A DNA stretch of 51,561 nt from Xanthobacteraceae bacterium (GCA_031291445.1 JARLJA010000156.1:1-51561), one strand, 5' to 3'. Counted from the stretch's first letter, positions 27,696 to 38,751 are shown. The notes: generated from the sequence alone by a model not told the origin. A program made the numbers and translations.

Positions 27696-28757
27696 ATGTA
27701 TTCAAATCAGTCACGACGTGTTCCGCCTGCAGAACGTGTCGATCCGGCCCGCAGGGGACCGGATTGGGAGTGCATCCGCCTGTTTCTGGAGGTGGCCCGG
27801 CACGGCAGCTTCCGCGCCGCCGCCGAGCACTGCAACACGTCGATCAACCTTCTGCGCCGGCGGATCATGGAGCTCGAGCAGACCCTCGGTCTGAAGCTCA
27901 TGACCCGCCACGTCACCGGTATCAAGGTAACTCCAGAGGGGCAAACGGTGCTGGCTGCTGCGGCCCAGATGGAGGCGGCCTCATTCGGCTTCACCAGGGC
28001 CGGCGAGCGCAACAAGCCGATCGAGGGCAAGGTCAGGCTGGCGGTGACCGAGGGCCTGGGCACCTTCTGGGTGGTGCCGCGCCTGGTCGAATTTCAGCGG
28101 GCGTATCCGCGGCTCCTGGTCGACCTGCAGTGCTCGATGAGGCACGCCGACGTCATGCGGCTGGAAGCCGACGTCGTGATCCAGTTGGAGCGGCCCACGG
28201 CGCCCGACCTCAAGATCGTCCGGCTCGGGCGCATGCACGTCTCGCCGTTCGCCTCGCGGTCCTATATCGACACTTATGGCTGCCCGACGACCCACGAGGA
28301 GATGCTCAATCACCGCGTCGTGTTTCACATGGCCGACCAGACCAAGGGCGAGCAGTATTACGAGCAGATGTTTCCCGGCAAGGCCCAGGTCGGCTTCGTC
28401 TCGATGATCAACAATGTCAGCAGCGCGCATTACTGGGCGATCGCCAAGGGCGCCGGCATCGGCTGGCTGCCGACCTATGCGATGGCGATCGGCGCCCGCG
28501 TGATTCCGGTGAACGTCAACCTCGTCTTTCCGTACGACATCTGGCTCGCCTACCATCCCGAGGTCGCGCAGATCCCGCGCGTGCGCAAGATGATCGACTG
28601 GATCGTGGCAGCGTTCGAACCGCGAGAATTCCCCTGGTTCCGCGACGAATTCATCCATCCCGACAAGCTGAGCGACCATTATCGCGGCCCCCAGCTCGTC
28701 AATATGTTCGAGGGATTCCTCGGCATTTCGGCCGAGAGCTTGGTCGCGACCGGTTGA
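27696..28757 (+). CDS. LysR-family transcriptional regulator
   Basis: 353 residues from an ATG at 27696 preceded by AGAGGGG; an upstream in-frame start at 27618 would overlap the GNAT gene and is rejected. The winged helix-turn-helix is at about residues 25-85 (IRLFLEVARHGSFRAAAEHC; LEQTLGLKLMTR). The effector domain follows (GKVRLAVTEGLGTFWVVPRL). The C-terminal tail beyond the usual end is about 40 residues longer than in standard members. Likely controls the divergent GNAT/isochorismatase pair. Confidence 0.88.
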   Translation: MYSNQSRRVPPAERVDPARRGPDWECIRLFLEVARHGSFRAAAEHCNTSINLLRRRIMELEQTLGLKLMTRHVTGIKVTPEGQTVLAAAAQMEAASFGFTRAGERNKPIEGKVRLAVTEGLGTFWVVPRLVEFQRAYPRLLVDLQCSMRHADVMRLEADVVIQLERPTAPDLKIVRLGRMHVSPFASRSYIDTYGCPTTHEEMLNHRVVFHMADQTKGEQYYEQMFPGKAQVGFVSMINNVSSAHYWAIAKGAGIGWLPTYAMAIGARVIPVNVNLVFPYDIWLAYHPEVAQIPRVRKMIDWIVAAFEPREFPWFRDEFIHPDKLSDHYRGPQLVNMFEGFLGISAESLVATG

Positions 28758-28824
28758 CATCGCGTGGGAATTCCCATTGCCTCTGCCGCATTGCGTGGGC
28801 CGCCGCGCGCCCGCGAGGCAAGCC

Positions 28825-29693
28825 ATGACCACGCCGATAACCAGTCTCGATCACGTCACCGTGCTGGCGCGCGACCTGCCGCGCGCGGTCGAGGACACCA
28901 CGGTCCTGCTCGGACGGCTGCCGTCGTGGCGCAGCCGTGGCGACGGCGTCATGACGGTGATGTTCACGCTGGCCAACACGTCGCTGGAAATCGTCGCGCC
29001 GGACGGGGTCGGGCCGCAGGGCGACCGGGTTCGGGCGGCGCTCGAGGAGCGCGGCGAGGGGCTCGCGAGCGCCTGCTTTCGGGTGGCGGATATCGATCGC
29101 GTGGTGCGCCGGCTGACGCGGCTGCAGTTGCAGCCCGAGGCCGTCGTCGATGCGGAAAGCCGCGATATCGGAACCGACGCCGCCTTGCGCTGGCGTCGCA
29201 CCCGGATTCCGCCCGCCGCGGCTCACGGCGTCAGGCTGTTCTTCCTGGAGCGCGGGGATGAACGGCCACTTTCGGCCCCGACCGATGCGACTGCCGTGAC
29301 CGGCCTCGACCACCTCGTCATCACGGTGGCCGATGCCGAGCGCGCGGCGGCGCTCTACGGCGCCAAGCTCGGCCTCGACATGCGGCTCGATCTCGCGCGC
29401 GCCGACTGGGGCGTTCGGCTGATGTTCTTTCGCTGCGGCGACCTGATCGTCGAACTGGCCAAGCGGCTCGGCGAAACCGCCGACGGCGCCGCCAGGAACG
29501 ACGGCTTCATGGGACTGAGCTGGCGTGTCGCCGATGCCGACGCCGCCCACGCCCGGCTCGCCGCTGCAGGCGTCGACGTGTCCGAGGTGCGGCCCGGCCG
29601 CAAGCCGCACACGCGCCTGTTCACGGTGCGCAACCGAAACTGCGGCGTGCCGACCCTGATGATCGAGCCGGCGCCGCATCGGCAGGCCGCCAT

Positions 29694-29697
<4 letters not shown>
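28825..29697 (+). CDS. VOC-superfamily protein with two glyoxalase-like domains
   Basis: 290 residues from an ATG at 28825 with GAGGC upstream; an earlier start at 28777 is rejected. Two VOC modules are present, at about 5-130 (ITSLDHVTVLARDLPRAVED) and 160-285 (VTGLDHLVITVADAERAAAL), each beginning with the LDHxxxxVxD pattern. The family covers glyoxalases, extradiol dioxygenases and binding proteins. Metal ligands are partly visible (the His of each LDH), but the reaction cannot be assigned. Its stop codon shares bases with the stop of the convergent tex gene. Confidence 0.8.
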
Positions 29698-32024
<2,327 letters not shown>

Positions 32025-32274
32025 CACGCGCACCTGTATCTGCAAGGAACCCGGCCGGAGCCGGCGGAGCCGCGCTTATGGCCAGCGCCGGGTGATTCAT
32101 CAACCCCGCCGTGGTCTCGATCGTCGACCTGTGAATTGCGGGGCGACGCGCGCCGTCGGGCGTGGCGCCGAGCATGACCCGCGAACTCCCGGCACTCAAG
32201 GCCTGCCGAACGGCCCAAAAAACATGCCGGCGCCGCGGGGGCGTCGGTTTCAGGTGGGGGCTGGCTTGATGATA

Positions 32275-33129
32275 CTAGGCGGCGACGTGGAACTCGACGT
32301 TCACCTGGCCGCTGCCGCTCGACGGGAAATATTCACAGAGCTGTTCGGCCCGGCCGTCATAGGCATCCCACCCCAGCGCCGCGAACAGCATGATGGTATC
32401 GGCCATGCCCCCCTCGCCGTTGCACTTCACCGCGTAGTCGGGAAGCATGGCGATGAACTCGCGGTAGCGACGCTGCTGCCACAGTTCGAGCACCCGCAGG
32501 TCGACTTGCCGGTTGAACTCGCTGGCGATCGTGGTCCACGCCTCGGGGCCGAGATTCTTGTTGGGCCACAGCTTGTGCGACAGCGATCCGCTGGCGATGA
32601 TGGCGACCCGCTCGCCCGAGGCCTCGATGGCCCGTCGCGTCGCTTCGCCGACAATCTTGCTTTCGTCCACCGTGGTGAAGATCGGGACCGCGATCGACAC
32701 CACCCTGGCCGCGCCGTCGCCGTTCATGTAGTGCATCGGGACAATGGTGCCGTATTCGAGGGCGAGTGTCGGCACGTGGTGCGAACGGACGTTGAGGCCG
32801 GCCTCGCCCGCAAATCTGGCGATCGAGTCGGCGAGCGCCGGATTGCCGGGCAGGTCGTAGCGCAGATCCTGAATCATGTGCGGCGCCTCGTGGCTGGTGT
32901 AGGAGCCGCGGTGATGCTCATTGCCGTTGACGTGGTAGCCGAAATTGGACAGCCAGTGGGTGTCGAACACCACGTAGGTCGTGACCCCGCGGTCCCTGGC
33001 GCGGCGCCCCAGTTCACGCAGCGATTCGATGGCATCCTTGCGTGTTCCCTTCAGCGGACTGCCTTCGGCCTCGGACAGCATCAGTGATGGAACGTGCGCG
33101 ACCTTGGCGGCGAGGACGATCTGACCCAT
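32275..33129 (-). CDS. hpaD: Class III extradiol dioxygenase, homoprotocatechuate 2,3-dioxygenase type
   Basis: A LigB-fold Fe(II) dioxygenase of 284 residues that opens 3,4-dihydroxyphenylacetate or a close analogue. The ATG at 33129 has GGGAG upstream. It shows the conserved start MGQIVLAAKVAHVPSLMLSE with ligand H12, FDTHWLSNFGYH with H58, and LEYGTIVPMHYMNGDG. These match the HpaD-type single-subunit enzymes closely; the exact substrate is inferred. No other hpa genes adjoin. It is divergent from a MarR gene, with a palindrome between them that fits an HpaR-like control. Confidence 0.85.
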   Translation of the reverse strand: MGQIVLAAKVAHVPSLMLSEAEGSPLKGTRKDAIESLRELGRRARDRGVTTYVVFDTHWLSNFGYHVNGNEHHRGSYTSHEAPHMIQDLRYDLPGNPALADSIARFAGEAGLNVRSHHVPTLALEYGTIVPMHYMNGDGAARVVSIAVPIFTTVDESKIVGEATRRAIEASGERVAIIASGSLSHKLWPNKNLGPEAWTTIASEFNRQVDLRVLELWQQRRYREFIAMLPDYAVKCNGEGGMADTIMLFAALGWDAYDGRAEQLCEYFPSSGSGQVNVEFHVAA

Positions 33130-33191
33130 GGACTGTTGCTCCCTGCAGATTGTTGGACCGTGTCCGCATGGACGACGGCATCTTGCGCTTC

Positions 33192-33209
33192 TCGTAACAT
33201 TCGTTACGA
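33192..33209. promoter_or_regulatory. Perfect palindrome between dioxygenase and MarR genes, probable operator
   Basis: TCGTAAC-ATTC-GTTACGA is a perfect 7+4+7 inverted repeat in the divergent region, 63 bp from the dioxygenase start and 93 bp from the MarR start. Size and symmetry suit a MarR-type dimer. Confidence 0.65.
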
Positions 33210-33301
33210 TCAACGGGCGTTGACGCAGATCAATGTGCCGGCGCGGTGGAGATCGCAATCAGCAAAGCGAAAGTGCGCAATGGCGCAAGGGGCCGGGCGG
33301 G

Positions 33302-33862
33302 ATGATTGACCTGAAATCACGCGAGCATGCCGGGAGACGAGTTGTCACGCCATCCCCGGTATCGTCGAGAGCGCGGTCCCGCGCCGCGCCGGTTGGTGAC
33401 GTCGCGGACGTCACCATGGATCTGCAGGCGTTCTTTCCCTATCGGCTGGCGGTGCTCGCCGAGCAGGTGTCGCTTGCCGTGGCGCCGGTCTACGCGACGC
33501 GGTTCCGTCTGTCGCGCCAGGAATGGCGCATTCTCGCCGTGGTCGGCGCGCGGGCCGAGATTTCCACCACCGAGATCTGCCGGACCACGACGCTCGACAA
33601 GATGCAGGTGAGCCGTGCGATCCAGAGTCTCGAAGACAGGGCAATCATCAGGCGCTTCGAGGCTGCCGGCGACCGCCGGCGCAAGATCGTGGCGCTCACC
33701 GCGGCCGGCCGTTCGCTATACCGGCGGATCGTGCCGCTGGCGGGCCGGCGGGAGGCTGCGATCCTGAGCCGACTGTCGCCGCAGGAGATCGCGCAGTTCA
33801 ACGCGACCATGGTGAAGATCGCGGCCGCCGCCGCGGAGCTGCGAGGTGGCGCCGGAACGTAG
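33302..33862 (+). CDS. MarR-family transcriptional regulator
   Basis: 186 residues from an ATG at 33302; an internal ATG at 33416 (MDLQAFFPYRL) starts where the family fold begins but lacks a ribosome site. The winged-helix core is clear: LSRQEWRILAVVGARAEIST, TTLDKMQVSRAIQSLEDRAI, then GDRRRKIVALTAAGRSLYRR as the wing. The preceding 38 residues are Arg/Ser-rich and may be disordered. It probably represses the divergent extradiol dioxygenase and responds to an aromatic ligand (inference). Confidence 0.87.
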   Translation: MIDLKSREHAGRRVVTPSPVSSRARSRAAPVGDVADVTMDLQAFFPYRLAVLAEQVSLAVAPVYATRFRLSRQEWRILAVVGARAEISTTEICRTTTLDKMQVSRAIQSLEDRAIIRRFEAAGDRRRKIVALTAAGRSLYRRIVPLAGRREAAILSRLSPQEIAQFNATMVKIAAAAAELRGGAGT

Positions 33863-33949
33863 GCCTGCCTTGCGACAGGCCGGTCTGGTGAGGCGACGCG
33901 TTTTGGTCCATAGGACGGGACCGTTCCTGCCCAGTATCGAGACTCCATC

Positions 33950-34873
33950 GTGACGCCACCTTCGGCCCCGGCGATCGCCGCCGCGGACACCACCTCCTAC
34001 ACCAGGGCGGCCGGCTGGATGGTCGGCTGGTTCGCGGCGATGATGATGATGATCGTCGCCGGCCGCACCGTGCTGGCCGAACTCAATCCCTTCGAGGTGA
34101 TGGAGCTGCGCTCGCTGGTCGGGCTCGTGCTGCTGTCTCCGCTGATCGTCGGCCACGGCGGCCTCCGCAGCATGGCGACGAAGCGGCCGCTGATGCAGCT
34201 CGGCCGCAACGTCGCGCATTACAGCGGCCAGTATCTCTGGTTCCTGGCGCTGTCGATGATTCCGATCGCGCAGCTCGTCTCCATCGAATTCACGATGCCG
34301 ATCTGGACGGCAGTCCTGGCGAGCATCTTCCTTGGTGAGCGGGTCACGCTGCGAAAGGGCCTGGCCATCGCGCTCGGCCTGGTCGGCGTCGTCGTCATCG
34401 TTCGGCCCGGTATGAGCGCGGCCAATGCCGGCCAGCTCATCATGCTGTTCGCCGCCGTCACCTTCGCGATCTCGGTGGTGATGGTGAAATCCCTGACCCG
34501 TACCGATTCGACGGTCGTCATCATCTTCTGGATGCTGATCGTGCAGTCGCTGCTGGGGTTCCTTCCGGCGCTCCGCGTCTGGAGCTGGCCGTCGGCCGAG
34601 CTGTGGCCGTGGCTGGTGCTGTTGGGCTTCAGCGGAACGTTCTCACATTACTGCCTGACCAACGCCATGCGCTTCGCCGAGGCCACCGTCGTGGTGCCGA
34701 TGGATTTCCTGCGGGTGCCGCTGAGTGCCGCGGTCGGCTGGCTGGTCTACGCCGAGCGGCTCGATCTCGTCACCGTGCTTGGAGCAGGGGTGATTTTGGT
34801 CGCCAACCTGTTCAATCTGGCGGGCCGAAGGGCCGACGTCGCGCCGCCCGTGACCTGCCGCGGCGGGTCCTGA
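33950..34873 (+). CDS. EamA/DMT-family membrane exporter
   Basis: 307 residues from a GTG at 33950. About ten hydrophobic segments in two EamA repeats are visible: the first near residues 20-155 (AAMMMMIVAG; LWFLALSMIPIAQLVSIEFT), the second near 160-290 (GQLIMLFAAVTFAISVVMVK; GTFSHYCLTNAMRFAEATVV). Family members export amino acids or related metabolites. Located between a MarR and a LysR gene; no clear link to either. It is convergent with the LysR gene. Confidence 0.88.
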   Translation: MTPPSAPAIAAADTTSYTRAAGWMVGWFAAMMMMIVAGRTVLAELNPFEVMELRSLVGLVLLSPLIVGHGGLRSMATKRPLMQLGRNVAHYSGQYLWFLALSMIPIAQLVSIEFTMPIWTAVLASIFLGERVTLRKGLAIALGLVGVVVIVRPGMSAANAGQLIMLFAAVTFAISVVMVKSLTRTDSTVVIIFWMLIVQSLLGFLPALRVWSWPSAELWPWLVLLGFSGTFSHYCLTNAMRFAEATVVVPMDFLRVPLSAAVGWLVYAERLDLVTVLGAGVILVANLFNLAGRRADVAPPVTCRGGS

Positions 34874-34883
34874 CAATCCGCGG

Positions 34884-35786
34884 CTATAGCGCGGCATCCT
34901 GGCGGATGAAGCGGGCAAGGCCCTCGGCAAGGTGGTCGAACAGCAGCCTGATGCGGTGAACGGCCTTTGAGCTCTCATGCATCGCCAGCCAGACCTCGAG
35001 CTTGAACATGACGTCCCGCGGCAGGACGGGGATGAGGTCGGGATCGCGCGCGGCGATCCCAAGCATGCAGCCGCCGATGCCGATCCCGGCGCGGAGCGCC
35101 GCGATCTGGGCCGGGTCGCTGTCGGAGCGATATTGGAACTGTTCCCGGCTCGGTCGCGGACTGCCCTTGAGCGAACTGAATGACACCTCGTCGCGGTCGT
35201 AGCCGATCAGCCGATGGCCGGCGGCGTCGTCGATCGACGACGGCAGTCCCCGGGCCCGGACGTAGTTGCGGTGCGCGAACAGCCCGATGCGCACGGAACC
35301 GATGCGGCGCGCGATCAGCGCCTCCTGTTTCGGGCGCATCATGCGAATGGCGATATCGGCGTCGCGCCGCAACAGGTCCTGGGCGCGATTGCTGACCGCG
35401 AGCTCGACCACGATCTCGGGATGCCGCGCACAGAAGGGCGACAGGATTCCGGGGATGACTTCGCAGCCGACCACCTCGCTGGTCGTCAGCCGGACGGTGC
35501 CGCGGTCCTGCCGCGCCTCTCCCGAGGCGGCGCGCTGCAGCGCGTCCTGCGCCGAGGTCATCCGCTCGGCGTGGGGCACCATTTCGAGCGCGATCTGCGT
35601 CGGCGTCAGCCCGCGATGGGACCGGGTGAACAGCTTGGTGCCGAGCGATCGCTCCAGCGCGTCGATGTGGCGTCCCGCGGTCGGCTGGGTCAGGCCGAGC
35701 CGTCGCGCCGCGCCGGACAGGCTGCCGTCGCGCGCGACCTCGAGAAAGGTTCGATAGAAATCCCAGCTCGGTGCCGACGATGTCAT
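34884..35786 (-). CDS. LysR-family transcriptional regulator
   Basis: 300 residues from an ATG at 35786. The N-terminal helix-turn-helix lies at about 5-65 (FYRTFLEVARDGSLSGAARR; LTQPTAGRHIDALERSLGTK). The effector domain begins near residue 85 (VRLTTSEVVGCEVIPGILSP). No ribosome site is evident in front of the ATG, and dyads sit directly against it, so the mRNA leader may be very short. It is divergent from the epimerase-like gene, its probable target. Confidence 0.88.
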   Translation of the reverse strand: MTSSAPSWDFYRTFLEVARDGSLSGAARRLGLTQPTAGRHIDALERSLGTKLFTRSHRGLTPTQIALEMVPHAERMTSAQDALQRAASGEARQDRGTVRLTTSEVVGCEVIPGILSPFCARHPEIVVELAVSNRAQDLLRRDADIAIRMMRPKQEALIARRIGSVRIGLFAHRNYVRARGLPSSIDDAAGHRLIGYDRDEVSFSSLKGSPRPSREQFQYRSDSDPAQIAALRAGIGIGGCMLGIAARDPDLIPVLPRDVMFKLEVWLAMHESSKAVHRIRLLFDHLAEGLARFIRQDAAL

Positions 35787-35803
35787 ACGTAAATGTATAA
35801 CAT
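35785..35803. promoter_or_regulatory. Overlapping dyads at the LysR start codon
   Basis: ATAC-GTAAAT-GTAT (35785-35798) overlaps ATGT-ATA-ACAT (35793-35803) in an AT-rich patch that abuts the LysR start codon. A plausible LysR autoregulatory site. Confidence 0.4.
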
Positions 35804-35881
35804 ATCCACGCAAACATGCAATTTACGTTGAGGCGACGGGGCACCATCCTCGGGCAACGATCAAGCCCGACGGAGAGAGCC

Positions 35882-36883
35882 ATGAGCACCACCGCACCAA
35901 ACACCCGACCTACGGCCCTGATCATCGGTGCCGGCGGCGGCCTCGGCCATGAAGTGACGCGGGCGCTGCTGGGCCACGGCTGGCGGGTGCGGGCGCTGGT
36001 CCGCGATCCGGTCAAAGCCGGGGCCGGGCTGGCTTCGCTCGGCGACGTCGAATGCGTCGCCGGCGACGCGGCGCGGCTCGCGGACGTCGTCGCCGCGGTG
36101 CAGGGCGCCAGCGTGATCGTGCACGCCGTCAATCCCCCGCGCTATCGCAATTGGCGGGGGCTGGCGATCCCGATGCTGCGCAACGCCATCGAGGCCGCCC
36201 GCGCCAGCGGGGCGCGGCTGATGTTTCCCGGCAATGTCTACAACTTCGATCCGCAGGCGCTAAGCCCGATCGCGGAGGACGATGTCCAGCGGCCGCGGAC
36301 CCGCAAGGGCGCCGTGCGGGTGGAGATGGAGGCCATGTTGCGTGCAGCGTCGCGCGAGGGCGTGCGCGCGATCGTGATCCGTGCGGGAGACTTCTTCGGT
36401 GGCCATGCACCATCGTCGAACTTTTCCAACATCGTGGTCAGGCCGGGCCGGCCGCTGCGGTCGGTGGTCTATCCCGGCACGCCTTCGGTCGGCCACGCCT
36501 GGGCCTACTTGCCGGACCTCGCCGAGACCTTCGCCGAAATCGCCGATCGCGAGCGGGGGTTGCCTGCGTTCGAGACCTTCCACTTTGCAGGCCATTGGCT
36601 GGCGCCGGGAATTGAGATGGCCCACGCGGTCCGGCGCGCCTCCGGCAATCCGCGGCTGCCGATTCGCAGGTTTCCCTGGTTCGCGGTCACGCTGCTGTCG
36701 CCGTTCGTGTTGCTGTTTCGCGAACTGCTGGAGATGAAATATCTCTGGCAGCAGCCGCTGGCGCTCGACAACCGCAAGCTGGTCGGACTGTTGGGCCGCG
36801 AGCCGCGGACGCCGTTCGATCAGGCGATCGGTGACAGCTTGCGCGGGATGGGGTGCCTGGCGCCCGCTTTTCGAAGTTCGTGA
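35882..36883 (+). CDS. NAD(P)-binding epimerase/NmrA-like protein
   Basis: 333 residues from an ATG at 35882 with GGAGAG upstream. An N-terminal Rossmann motif ALIIGAGGGLGHEV (GxGGxxG) identifies an atypical or extended SDR. Further features are GASVIVHAVNPPRY, GARLMFPGNVYNF in place of the usual YxxxK active site, and VIRAGDFFGGHAP. The canonical catalytic Tyr-Lys pair is not clear, so it may act as a reductase or a redox sensor rather than an epimerase. A hydrophobic stretch (FAVTLLSPFVLLFRELLE) near residue 270 could touch the membrane. Its stop codon lies inside a 17-bp hairpin. Confidence 0.8.
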   Translation: MSTTAPNTRPTALIIGAGGGLGHEVTRALLGHGWRVRALVRDPVKAGAGLASLGDVECVAGDAARLADVVAAVQGASVIVHAVNPPRYRNWRGLAIPMLRNAIEAARASGARLMFPGNVYNFDPQALSPIAEDDVQRPRTRKGAVRVEMEAMLRAASREGVRAIVIRAGDFFGGHAPSSNFSNIVVRPGRPLRSVVYPGTPSVGHAWAYLPDLAETFAEIADRERGLPAFETFHFAGHWLAPGIEMAHAVRRASGNPRLPIRRFPWFAVTLLSPFVLLFRELLEMKYLWQQPLALDNRKLVGLLGREPRTPFDQAIGDSLRGMGCLAPAFRSS

Positions 36884-36919
36884 TCCATCATGGTAACCTC
36901 ATTCACGAACTTCGAAAAG
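36867..36919. terminator. Long perfect hairpin at convergent gene ends
   Basis: CTTTTCGAAGTTCGTGA (36867-36883) and its exact reverse complement (36903-36919) form a 17-bp stem with a 19-base loop. The left arm contains the stop codon of the epimerase-like gene. A/T runs at the base (AAAAG/CTTTT) on both sides suit a bidirectional terminator. Confidence 0.6.
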
Positions 36920-36942
36920 GGCACTGGCAAATGAGTCTAGGA

Positions 36943-36974
36943 CCCTTCGTTTCCGAAGTTCGTGTCGGGAAGGG
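36943..36974. terminator. Second hairpin carrying a third copy of the CGAAGTTCGTG motif
   Basis: CCCTT (36943-36947) pairs with AAGGG (36970-36974), and inside them CCGA (36953) pairs with TCGG (36965). The loop carries CGAAGTTCGTG, also found in the arms of the preceding hairpin. It lies just past the stop of the minus-strand LysR gene. Confidence 0.4.
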
Positions 36975-36986
36975 CTGACGCGCCGT

Positions 36987-37883
36987 TCACGTGTGTTGGG
37001 CCGATTGAACCGACGTTTCGAGCATGGTCGCGAGCTCTTCCATCAGCTCCGTCGTCCGCACATCGTCTGAAGAGACATAAACGCCCCACCAGACATGGGG
37101 CAGGTCGGTCAGGCGCCCGTTGCCGGAGAGCCGCGTCAGGCCGGTGGGGATGTGCGGGCCGCTCACGACCGTCACGCCAAGTCCCTCGCGTGCCGCCACG
37201 ATCGCCCCGTCGAGATGGGCCGCCTGAAACGTGATCGCAAAGGGGATCTGCTGCCGCGTGAGCTCTTCGGTCACGATATCCTTGAGCAACCCGTCCGGTG
37301 GGGCCGCAAACGGAATCGCGGCGATGCCGTCGATCTCCTGTCCCGGCAGACCGACCCAGTTCAGGGGCTGCTGCCACGACCTGGACGCGCTCGGCATTTT
37401 GACTCGCGTCGGCACCGCGGTCGCGGAAAGCTTGCCGGCCTCTACCAGGTCCAGCAGTTGTTCCGAGGTGCCCCGTTTGACGATGAAACGAACGTCCGCA
37501 TGCTTCTTCTGGAACTCGGCGAAAGCCGGCACCAGCAGCCAGCAGCGCAGTTCGTCGGGACAGCCGAAGGAGATTTCGGTCGCCGTGCTCGGCTGACCGA
37601 TCCGCGATGTGATGCGTTTGGGCAGGTTGTCGTGGAGCGCGAGGATTTCCCGTGCGCTTTCGGCGGTGACCTCTCCCGCCGGGGTCAACCACACCCCCGG
37701 ACGCGACTTGTCCAGCAGTGCCACGCCGAGCACTTGCTGGAGGCGGGCGATGTGGCCGCTCACCGTGGGTTGTGAAAGCCTGAGCGCCAGGCCCGCGCTC
37801 TTGAAGCTGCGGGTTTCGACAACGGCGAGAAATGACCTGAGCAGGTCGATGCTGATCTCGCGTCGTACGGCCTTTTTCGGCAT
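36987..37883 (-). CDS. LysR-family transcriptional regulator
   Basis: 298 residues from an ATG at 37883 with GGGACGGAG just upstream. Helix-turn-helix at about 12-72 (IDLLRSFLAVVETRSFKSAG; LSQPTVSGHIARLQQVLGVA). The effector domain starts near residue 100 (ATEISFGCPDELRCWLLVPA), and the C-terminus contains GAIVAAREGLGVTVVSGPHI. Likely autoregulated through dyads in the AT-rich region upstream. The divergent neighbour is the globin/chemoreceptor operon, which it might also control. Confidence 0.88.
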   Translation of the reverse strand: MPKKAVRREISIDLLRSFLAVVETRSFKSAGLALRLSQPTVSGHIARLQQVLGVALLDKSRPGVWLTPAGEVTAESAREILALHDNLPKRITSRIGQPSTATEISFGCPDELRCWLLVPAFAEFQKKHADVRFIVKRGTSEQLLDLVEAGKLSATAVPTRVKMPSASRSWQQPLNWVGLPGQEIDGIAAIPFAAPPDGLLKDIVTEELTRQQIPFAITFQAAHLDGAIVAAREGLGVTVVSGPHIPTGLTRLSGNGRLTDLPHVWWGVYVSSDDVRTTELMEELATMLETSVQSAQHT

Positions 37884-37942
37884 CTCCGTCCCTCAGACCG
37901 CTTCCGTGGCACAGGCAACGAACGGTGCCAACACACCGCACA

Positions 37943-37975
37943 TTAATGAGGTATTAACCATCGCATTATACGATG
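37943..37975. promoter_or_regulatory. LysR-type dyads in the divergent region before the globin operon
   Basis: TTAAT-GAGGT-ATTAA (37943-37957) is followed at once by CATCG-CATTATA-CGATG (37959-37975). The second contains a T-N11-A core within a dyad, the usual LysR signature. The surrounding 37884-38241 (358 bp) contains no convincing gene; it is locally AT-rich and probably holds promoters for both sides. Confidence 0.5.
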
Positions 37976-38241
37976 TTGCATCAAGATAGGTGATGAGCGG
38001 CGAAGACATGGTGAAGAAAAATGTCATACCCGACTGCGCGTTGGTGGCAATGGCCCTTCGCAATTCCTCATCGGAAATCGGGATGGAGGCAATGGGGCCA
38101 CCCGGATGACGCGGACCCGCCGCAGTTGCAGACGCAACAATCGTCGCGACGCGCGGCACCCCCACGCTACCGGGAGGTGTGTCGATCGCCTCAAGGAATG
38201 CCAGGCCGACCTCGGGACGAAAGTCCCGGCGGAGGTGTGCC

Positions 38242-38694
38242 GTGGAAAGGCTGATCTCCTTTCTCAACATTGACGATCAGGCCCGGCAGGAGGCCAGGGC
38301 GGTGTGGGCCCTGATCGAGGACCACACTGACGAAATCATGCGGGACTTCTACGCGGATATTCGCCGCGTCGATCCGGCGCTCATCGATGGCGACACCATC
38401 GACAGGCTGGCGACCAAGCAGAAAGAGCACTGGAAGTCGCTGCTCAACGACGAATTGGATCAGAGTCTTTTCAACCGGATGTCGCTCGTCGGGATCAAAC
38501 ACCGAGAAGTCGGTCTCGACCCGAAGTGGTACATCGCGGGTTACCACAAAATCAAACTCAGATTTTCCGGACACATCCTCGCTTCGCCGCTTTCCGTGGC
38601 AAAGAAAATCAGTCTCGTTTCGACTCTCGACAGGTTTGTCGCGCTCGATATGGCGCTGGCACTGTCGTCCTATTCTTCCTGGCTTGTCGACTAG
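38242..38694 (+). CDS. Free-standing protoglobin (globin-coupled-sensor globin without output domain)
   Basis: 150 residues from a GTG at 38242 with GGAGG at ideal spacing, preferred over an ATG at 38179. The sequence is a globin of the HemAT/protoglobin type: ERLISFLNIDDQARQEARAV as the pre-A/A helix, IMRDFYADIRRVDPALIDGD, KEHWKSLLNDELDQSLFNRM, and the proximal histidine H87 in VGIKHREVGLDPKWYIAGYH. There is no attached signalling domain; the protein stops after the globin. It is followed 57 bp later by a chemoreceptor, so it probably passes an oxygen signal to a separate partner. Confidence 0.85.
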   Translation: MERLISFLNIDDQARQEARAVWALIEDHTDEIMRDFYADIRRVDPALIDGDTIDRLATKQKEHWKSLLNDELDQSLFNRMSLVGIKHREVGLDPKWYIAGYHKIKLRFSGHILASPLSVAKKISLVSTLDRFVALDMALALSSYSSWLVD

Positions 38695-38751
38695 CTTTTT
38701 TCTTTCCGGCATCCCCGTAACCGATTTCGTCATTTTCCGAAGGGCATTGCC

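Noticed and set aside
37893-38270. A 125-codon minus-strand frame between the LysR gene and the globin gene
   Set aside because: It overlaps the likely promoters and the globin start, has no ribosome site and no recognisable family features.
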